Source: Nocardioides marmorisolisilvae (GTDB taxonomy: Bacteria; Actinomycetota; Actinomycetes; Propionibacteriales; Nocardioidaceae). From it: 64,000 nt of DNA. The position numbers were made by a program, and so were the translations under genes. The DNA lies in contig NZ_RJSG01000002.1 in NCBI RefSeq assembly GCF_003725775.1, positions 2,277,385 through 2,341,384 on the forward strand, read 5' to 3'. Below, piece after piece: positions 59,901 to 64,000 of the stretch. Numbering within the stretch: position 1 is the stretch's first letter; each line of letters begins with the position of its first letter. The notes under the pieces are model-generated. The model saw only the letters and a program-made list of their open reading frames with translations, was not told the origin of the DNA and did not search any database.

Positions 59901-60014
59901 GGTGGCGTCCAGGAAGGCCAGGAAGGCTCCGAACGAGGCGATCGCCAGGGCGGCCTTGTCCCGTCCGGACTGGCCGGCCACGGGTCGCTGGGTGGTGACG
60001 ACGTCGGTGCTCAT
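56931..60014 (-). CDS. MFS transporter - cNMP-binding domain - patatin-like phospholipase fusion
   Basis: 1027 aa in three modules. Residues about 20-465 are a DHA2-type MFS transporter with about 14 helices (ASFGAFLAFLDATIVNVCFP, RLADLMGRRRVF, GWRLAFLVNLP). Residues about 500-620 are a cyclic-nucleotide-binding domain (REGDEGHSVFVLLSGRL, GSLVGELAVLAGAPRGATV). Residues about 765-960 are a patatin hydrolase with oxyanion GGGARAFAHVG, Ser801 in GTSVG and Asp915 in DGG. Similar architecture is known for M. tuberculosis Rv3239c and Rv3728 (from memory). RBS GAGGAG before ATG 60014. Catalytic dyad intact; substrate unknown. Confidence 0.93.
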   Translation of the reverse strand: MSTDVVTTQRPVAGQSGRDKAALAIASFGAFLAFLDATIVNVCFPAIEQTFHGSSTSTLSWVLNAYNVVFAALLVAGGRLADLMGRRRVFVTGVAIFTLASVLCATAGSVEMLIVWRIIQAVGAALLVPASLGVVIQAATEEKRAHAVTLWGATAALAAGLGPPIGGLIIGASGWRLAFLVNLPLGIAAIVLGMRMVDESRSPGRRKLPDLAGVAILAAGLALLSMAIVKGPDWSWSGPRTLACIIAGLALLTVVGLRITRHPVPVIDPGLLKIPSFAVANLATLAAGMGMYAYLLNHILWLRYVWHYSLLQAGFAVAPSALVTAVVASRMGDVAHERGYRTVAFPGAIIWATGMWWFVHQVGTSPDYLRDWLPGAIISGIGCGMTLPILGSAAVAAVPGGRYATASSIVSAVRQLGGVLGISVLIAIVGGASPLDPAGAVAMFRDGWRLSFFCFLAVAVVAIAVSQRPPQVDEHAPDEAPPAVRRRPLVEVPSQGFGSVSVLRDLAPEATEDLAARGTPVELRAGEVLFREGDEGHSVFVLLSGRLRVDKDGESIREMGNGSLVGELAVLAGAPRGATVVAVRDSTLLEVAEDDVRSVLASRPDVAMSVAGMLAEQVRTLPAPPAKRAEPCTIAVIAAEGAAPMEVAEALLFRMVPHTEVALVHEEITPDRLVDLEADHDRVLLVAGPSGEWHDFCRRQADVVVLVVDAGTRALPSVPGAEVLLLGRVDQDRVCAVLAATGARRVHQQQHQGVEALAARLAGRSVGIALAGGGARAFAHVGVLRELEAAGVVVHRVAGTSVGSYIGAFYASGWAVADIEELLREEFVRRNPLGDYGLPKYALSRGRRIERAAIRLYGDQVAEALPRELTVMTTDLLAREAVPMRSGLLRDITRASAAVPGLLPPVRVGDRILVDGGVTGNLPVGALASEGVGPVIAVNLSVGARDDSPRTGPKRPPRIPTLGETMVRTMLFASGDADRSAADEADLVVNCQTRDIGLLEFHQIDAAIAAGRSAGRAIVESLATRGF

Positions 60015-60140
60015 CTCAACTCCTCACGAACTCGTGGTCGGCCTCCTTGGTGATGAGGATCCTGGCGCGGGCGAAGTTGATACGTAAAGGGTCCTGTGCC
60101 CGTAAGCACGGTCCGAATGTGACGCCGAGCACGCGTTCGG

Positions 60141-60170
60141 TTACGCCCCCGCGTGAGTGGACCAGACCAT
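60141..60170 (-). CDS. Candidate leader peptide (MVWSTHAGA) upstream of the MFS-patatin gene
   Basis: A nine-codon frame on the minus strand starting ATG at 60170 with a perfect AAGGAGGT 7 nt upstream, the best Shine-Dalgarno in the neighbourhood. It ends TAA 126 nt before the MFS-patatin ATG. Translation and any regulatory effect are inference; it is too short to judge by composition. Confidence 0.35.
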   Translation of the reverse strand: MVWSTHAGA

Positions 60171-60254
60171 GTAACAAACCTCCTTAGAGGGCTATGTACG
60201 GGGTCTGGAACCCGTGAAAGCGTTCCTTCTGCATCCAACTAGCGGGGGTACGTC

Positions 60255-63200
60255 ATGCAGTACAGCAACGGCAACAGCACGGTGGCAGTCGCGAGCGCGA
60301 GGCCGGCCGGAACGACGAGCCAGGGCAACCAGCTCAGCGTCGGCATGGTCGCCGCGCTGATGGCCCTGGTGTGCATGGTCTTCTCGACCACGCCCGGCCT
60401 GATCGACGCGCTGTCGCGGGTGGAGCTCCCCGCGCTGCACAGCAGCGCCACGACGGCCAAGCACCCCAAGGCCGCTGCGGAGAGGTTCCGCACCGACGGG
60501 GAGAACCTGCACGTCACGAACCGTGCGGCGGGGATCGCCGCCACCGTGGCGCGCAACGGCGCGCTCTCCGTCACCGCCGGCAGCAAGGCCGCCGTCACCC
60601 TGCGTACCACCAGCCTGTCCCGCCCCGGCCACGTCGTCCCGCTGACCGCGACCGCCGCCCCCCTCGCCACCGACTCCACCGCGACGATCACCCGCGGGGC
60701 CGCGATCGAGTGGTTCCAGAACCGCGCCGGCGGGCTGCAGCAGGGCTGGACGATCTCGAACCGCCCCGCAGGCACCGGCTCGCTCTCGCTCGGACTGGCC
60801 ATCAAGGGCGCCGTCACCACCGTGACCGGCAAGGATGCTCTCAACCTCCAGCCGCGCACCGGCAGCAGCATCAGCTACGCCAACCTGCTGGTCCGTGACT
60901 CGCGCGGCACCAAGCTGCCGGCCCGCTTCGTCAAGACCGCCACCGGAGCCCGGATCGTCGTCGACGACCGGCACGCCCACTACCCCGTCGTCGTCGACCC
61001 CGACATCTCCTCGGTCGAAACACTGGCCCCCGCGTCCACGAATGCGAGCGCCGGCTTCGGTTCCGCCATCGCCGTCAACGGCCGCTGGATGGCCATCAAG
61101 GAGCCGGGCTACCGCAACGAGTCTGCGCGCGCCAACGGCTACAACGACATCGAGGGACGCATCGACGTCTACCACGACTCAACCGGCAACGGCGCCTGGA
61201 ACCTCCTCCAGACCCTGTCCCCCACCACGGCCTCCAGCGGTGCTACCCGGTACCTGCAGCAGGGCGTCGAGCTCTTGGTGGAGCCCGCCGGCGTCACCGT
61301 CCTCGGTCTGACCAACAGCCTCGACAGCGTGGACGTCTGGACCTTCGCGGGCGACCCCGAGGGCGCAGCTCTCACCGCGACACCGCACCTGCAGCAGACC
61401 GTCACGGTCACCTCGGCCATGTTCCCCGGCGTCAACATCAACACCTTCCCGGAGTCGTTCGCGGTCGACGGCAACCTGATGGCGATCGGCATCCCCAACA
61501 TGTCCAACCCGGGTATCCGGGGACCCGACCTGAACGGTGACGGCAACCCCGACGCGCTGAACGAGTACATCGGCGGAGTGGCCGTCTTCCACCGCAGCGC
61601 CGGTTTCGGCACCAACTACGTGTTCGACCAGCGCATCGACGCACCCAATGGTCTGAACGCGCCCAAGGCCAGTCGTGACGTGTTGCAGAAGTTCGGCACC
61701 GCGGTCGACATCGACGCCACCAACGGCCTGCTCGCCGTCGGCGCGCCGGGAGACGACGGCGTCCAGACTGTGACCGGAGGCAGCCAGTCCAGCCCGTCCG
61801 CGATGGGCACCAGCACCAACAACGGCGCGGTCGACGTCTTCAAGCTGAGCGGCGGGACCTGGAGCCAGGTGCAGCGCCTGGCACCTTCGGGGATCCCCAA
61901 CGATGCCGTCTTCGGCTCGAGCGTCACGTTCGTCGGGAGCAGTGGCGGCGTGCTCGCCGGTGCGCCCGCCGAGAAGATCGGAACTGTCGCCGGCGCCGGC
62001 GCCGCTTACCTCTTCGACTGGAACGGCACCAGCACGTGGTCGCAGGTCCAGAAGATGTCCGGCGACCCGAGCAACGGCACCACCCCGTCAGCTGCCCTCG
62101 GTACATCGGTCGCCAGCGACCCGGCCGGCACCCACCTGTACGTCGGCGGCCCGAACCAGCTGATCACGAACTCCAGCGGTCCGTTCGGAGCGGTCTTCGC
62201 CTTCAGCCGTGCCGGCGCGAGCGGCATCGCGACGTATGCCGCGCGGATGACGCCGCCGACCACCAGCAACACCCACGGCGGGCTCACCCAGGGCTTCGGT
62301 CGGGGCCTGGCCGCTCGCAACGACATGGTCATCGTGGGCGCTCCGCAGTTCGGCACCGACTTCGAGACGCTGGTCGGGCGGGTCTCCCCGTTCTCCCGCA
62401 GCGGCAACACCTTCACGGCGCTGACCGAGATCAAGCCGCAGAGCGAGATCGCCGCTGACGACTTCGGCTTCCAGATCGCCCAGGACGGCGACATCCTTGC
62501 CATCACGTCGCCGGGTGCCTACCGCAGCAGCGGGTACGGCGTCGGAGCCGTGTCGGTCTACCACCGAGACACCGCCGCAGGTCAGTGGGTCTTCGACCAG
62601 TACCTGTTCCCGAACGGGGCCACGCCCGCCTTCGGCACCAGCGCGGACACGTTCTGGGGTGCGTCCGTGGCGATCCACCAGGTGAAGAACGCCAACGGCA
62701 CCGACGGCGGCGCCGTCGTGGCCGTCGGCGCTCCGATGAGCTCTGGACTGGACGTCATCGGCAGCAACCCGACCGGAGAGACGCAAGTCAGCCACGCCGG
62801 CACCGTCGAGATCTACCAGCGCGGCGCCGGCAGCAGCGCGACCTGGAACGTCGGCACCGAGGTCTGGGCCGGTGGGCGGACCGGGACCACGGCGAGCCCC
62901 GGGGTCACCACGGGGGCCAACGTCGACGGTCACTTCGGTTGGTCCGTGGCCTTCACCGCGGACGGGTCCCTGATCGTCGGCGAGCCCGGCGCCCCCAACG
63001 GCGGCGCCATCCACCGCTACGACCGGAGCAACCAGACCAGCACCACCGCCGACTGGGCCGACAAGGAGGTCATCACCCAGGGTTCGGCCAACGCGAGCGG
63101 CTTCGGCGTCAACGTCGCCGCCGACGGGACCACGGTGCTCGCCGTCGACACCGCCGGTAACGGCGTGTGGCGCTACACCGACGGGAACGTGACCACCAAC

Positions 63201-64000
63201 CTCGCTGCGTTCGCGCACTACCCGATGAACCTCCAGGTCGAGGCCACCCTGAACCACAACACCGGGCTCTCGGTCTCGGGCAACCGGTTCGCCGTCAACG
63301 GCAACGGCACGGACTCCTCCGGCAGCTACTTCGGTACCCGGATCTACCGGATGGTCAACGGCACCGCGGTGCGCGAGGCCGAGTTCACCGCGACCGGCTG
63401 CTGCGGCTGGTTCGACGCCGTGGACCTCAACCACGGGGGTGGATCGGTGCCGACCGTGGTCGTCGGCCGCACCGCAACCCAGGGCGGGTACGACGGGAAC
63501 CCGGGCGGCCACGCCAAGCTGTACGTCGCCAAGGTCAAGGGCGACGGCTCGGCCCAGTGGTCCTTCCACGGCTACCTGCGCCAGCCGGCCGCCGATCAGG
63601 ACATCGATACCTACTACGGTTCTGCAGTCGCGAACTGGCCGGCCAACGGTGGCGTCACGGTGGGCGCCCCCAACGCTCACGACAACCCCGATCTGATCAA
63701 GGCCGGCGCGGTCTACCGCTTCCCGACCTCGGACGTCACCCCGCCGCCCGGCCCGCAGGCCTTCGTCGACGTGACCCTGCCCCCGGCCGTGAAGGTCGGC
63801 GCCAGCTCGGTGAAGACCACCGGCATCCCGCCGTCCCTGCTGAGCAACGCCGCTGCCACCGACGGCGCCGTCGCGGCCACGCCGATCGGCAGCATCGACT
63901 TCTCCCAGGCCCCGAAGGGCACCGCGGTCAGCGCGTCCCCGCTGTCGGGCATCCCGCTCTCCGGCATCCCGCTGTCGGGCATCCCGCTGTCGGGCATCCC
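60255..64000 (+). CDS. Giant secreted FG-GAP/beta-propeller-like protein (3' end outside window)
   Basis: Open from ATG 60255 to the window edge, 1248 codons without a stop. GGGGG lies 7 nt before the ATG. Residues about 29-50 form a hydrophobic anchor or signal (VGMVAALMALVCMVFSTTPG). Residues about 230-1150 contain many spaced phrases such as FGSAIAVNGRWMAI, FGTAVDIDATNGLLAVGAPGDDG, FGRGLAARNDMVIVGAPQFG and FGWSVAFTADGSLIVGEPGAP, the F-G-x-x-(V/L)-A... pattern of FG-GAP/integrin-alpha-like propeller blades. A Pro-rich segment follows, and the visible end is LSGIP pentapeptide repeats. Longer complete frames on the minus strand here are shadows. Confidence 0.88.
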   Translation, partial: MQYSNGNSTVAVASARPAGTTSQGNQLSVGMVAALMALVCMVFSTTPGLIDALSRVELPALHSSATTAKHPKAAAERFRTDGENLHVTNRAAGIAATVARNGALSVTAGSKAAVTLRTTSLSRPGHVVPLTATAAPLATDSTATITRGAAIEWFQNRAGGLQQGWTISNRPAGTGSLSLGLAIKGAVTTVTGKDALNLQPRTGSSISYANLLVRDSRGTKLPARFVKTATGARIVVDDRHAHYPVVVDPDISSVETLAPASTNASAGFGSAIAVNGRWMAIKEPGYRNESARANGYNDIEGRIDVYHDSTGNGAWNLLQTLSPTTASSGATRYLQQGVELLVEPAGVTVLGLTNSLDSVDVWTFAGDPEGAALTATPHLQQTVTVTSAMFPGVNINTFPESFAVDGNLMAIGIPNMSNPGIRGPDLNGDGNPDALNEYIGGVAVFHRSAGFGTNYVFDQRIDAPNGLNAPKASRDVLQKFGTAVDIDATNGLLAVGAPGDDGVQTVTGGSQSSPSAMGTSTNNGAVDVFKLSGGTWSQVQRLAPSGIPNDAVFGSSVTFVGSSGGVLAGAPAEKIGTVAGAGAAYLFDWNGTSTWSQVQKMSGDPSNGTTPSAALGTSVASDPAGTHLYVGGPNQLITNSSGPFGAVFAFSRAGASGIATYAARMTPPTTSNTHGGLTQGFGRGLAARNDMVIVGAPQFGTDFETLVGRVSPFSRSGNTFTALTEIKPQSEIAADDFGFQIAQDGDILAITSPGAYRSSGYGVGAVSVYHRDTAAGQWVFDQYLFPNGATPAFGTSADTFWGASVAIHQVKNANGTDGGAVVAVGAPMSSGLDVIGSNPTGETQVSHAGTVEIYQRGAGSSATWNVGTEVWAGGRTGTTASPGVTTGANVDGHFGWSVAFTADGSLIVGEPGAPNGGAIHRYDRSNQTSTTADWADKEVITQGSANASGFGVNVAADGTTVLAVDTAGNGVWRYTDGNVTTNLAAFAHYPMNLQVEATLNHNTGLSVSGNRFAVNGNGTDSSGSYFGTRIYRMVNGTAVREAEFTATGCCGWFDAVDLNHGGGSVPTVVVGRTATQGGYDGNPGGHAKLYVAKVKGDGSAQWSFHGYLRQPAADQDIDTYYGSAVANWPANGGVTVGAPNAHDNPDLIKAGAVYRFPTSDVTPPPGPQAFVDVTLPPAVKVGASSVKTTGIPPSLLSNAAATDGAVAATPIGSIDFSQAPKGTAVSASPLSGIPLSGIPLSGIPLSGI
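63942..64000 (+). repeat. 15-bp coding tandem repeat (LSGIP)n
   Basis: At least four units of CTGTCGGGCATCCCG (second unit CTCTCCGGCATCCCG) in frame with the FG-GAP gene, continuing to the window edge. Each unit encodes Leu-Ser-Gly-Ile-Pro. Confidence 0.9.

Noticed and set aside
57009..60053. 1014-aa open frame on the plus strand
   Set aside because: Antisense to the MFS-cNMP-patatin gene, whose motifs are unmistakable; the plus frame is low-complexity His/Arg/Asp/Gly-rich.
62088..63680. 530-aa frame on the minus strand
   Set aside because: Shadow of the FG-GAP-like gene, which is open on the plus strand without interruption from 60255 to the window end.

Overview
The window is high-GC DNA with pervasive ATGA/GTGA/TGATG gene overlaps, frequent GTG starts and a Gram-positive type flagellar locus (no P-ring or L-ring genes). 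Families such as UPF0182, a YlbL-like PDZ/Lon protease, a PPA1309-like protein, DUF3117, 7Fe ferredoxin FdxA and an MFS-cNMP-patatin fusion point to a motile actinobacterium, most likely Nocardioides or a close relative. The assignment rests on family content and style, not on a 16S gene.

Layout. 0-6.3 kb: an ABC-2 exporter under a MarR regulator, a divergent ClC chloride transporter sharing a 29-bp palindromic operator, a CtaG-like protein and a CPA1 antiporter. 6.3-8.1 kb: a tyrosine recombinase, then an initiator tRNA-fMet with its own terminator, then a 30-bp tandem repeat. 8.1-13.5 kb: TetR, UPF0182, PPA1309-like, PDZ/Lon protease and a small membrane protein. 13.6-39.3 kb: a large chemotaxis and flagellar locus: cheB (minus), then cheR-cheY-cheX-cheY-orf, flgBC-fliEFGHIJ-(NlpC/P60-SLT)-fliK-flgDE, a short insert of a secreted protein and a GNAT, then flbD-motAB-fliLMNOPQR-flhBA-orf81. 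Filament genes (fliC, fliD, flgK, flgL), fliA, flhF and the MCP/CheA genes are not in the window. 39.3-48.6 kb: secreted and membrane proteins, an FAD oxidoreductase below a TPR-LuxR regulator, leucyl aminopeptidase, DUF3117 and a PaaX/enoyl-CoA hydratase pair. 48.2-56 kb: diaminopimelate (lysine/cell wall) genes dapE, dapD, dapC with a LOG-family protein, FdxA, and an Xre/DUF2975 membrane-protein switch. 56-64 kb: GNAT, the MFS-cNMP-patatin fusion and the 5' 3.7 kb of a giant FG-GAP-like secreted protein that runs off the window.

Most notable reading. Four chemotaxis/flagellar transcription starts (cheB, cheR, flbD, fliM) carry one motif, CTCARG-N14-RCCGAT, which matches the sigma-28 (FliA) promoter architecture. 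At cheB, cheR and fliM it sits only 9-10 nt before a GTG codon, so these mRNAs are predicted to be leaderless. Separately, three families of short dispersed repeats are visible. Two of them repeatedly abut or overlap gene 3' ends and supply the stop codon itself (GGTTGA for tetR, cheB and a VOC gene; GATAG for an enoyl-CoA hydratase and dapC), and one has entered the linkers of FliK and FliN in the frame that reads LVEPVET.
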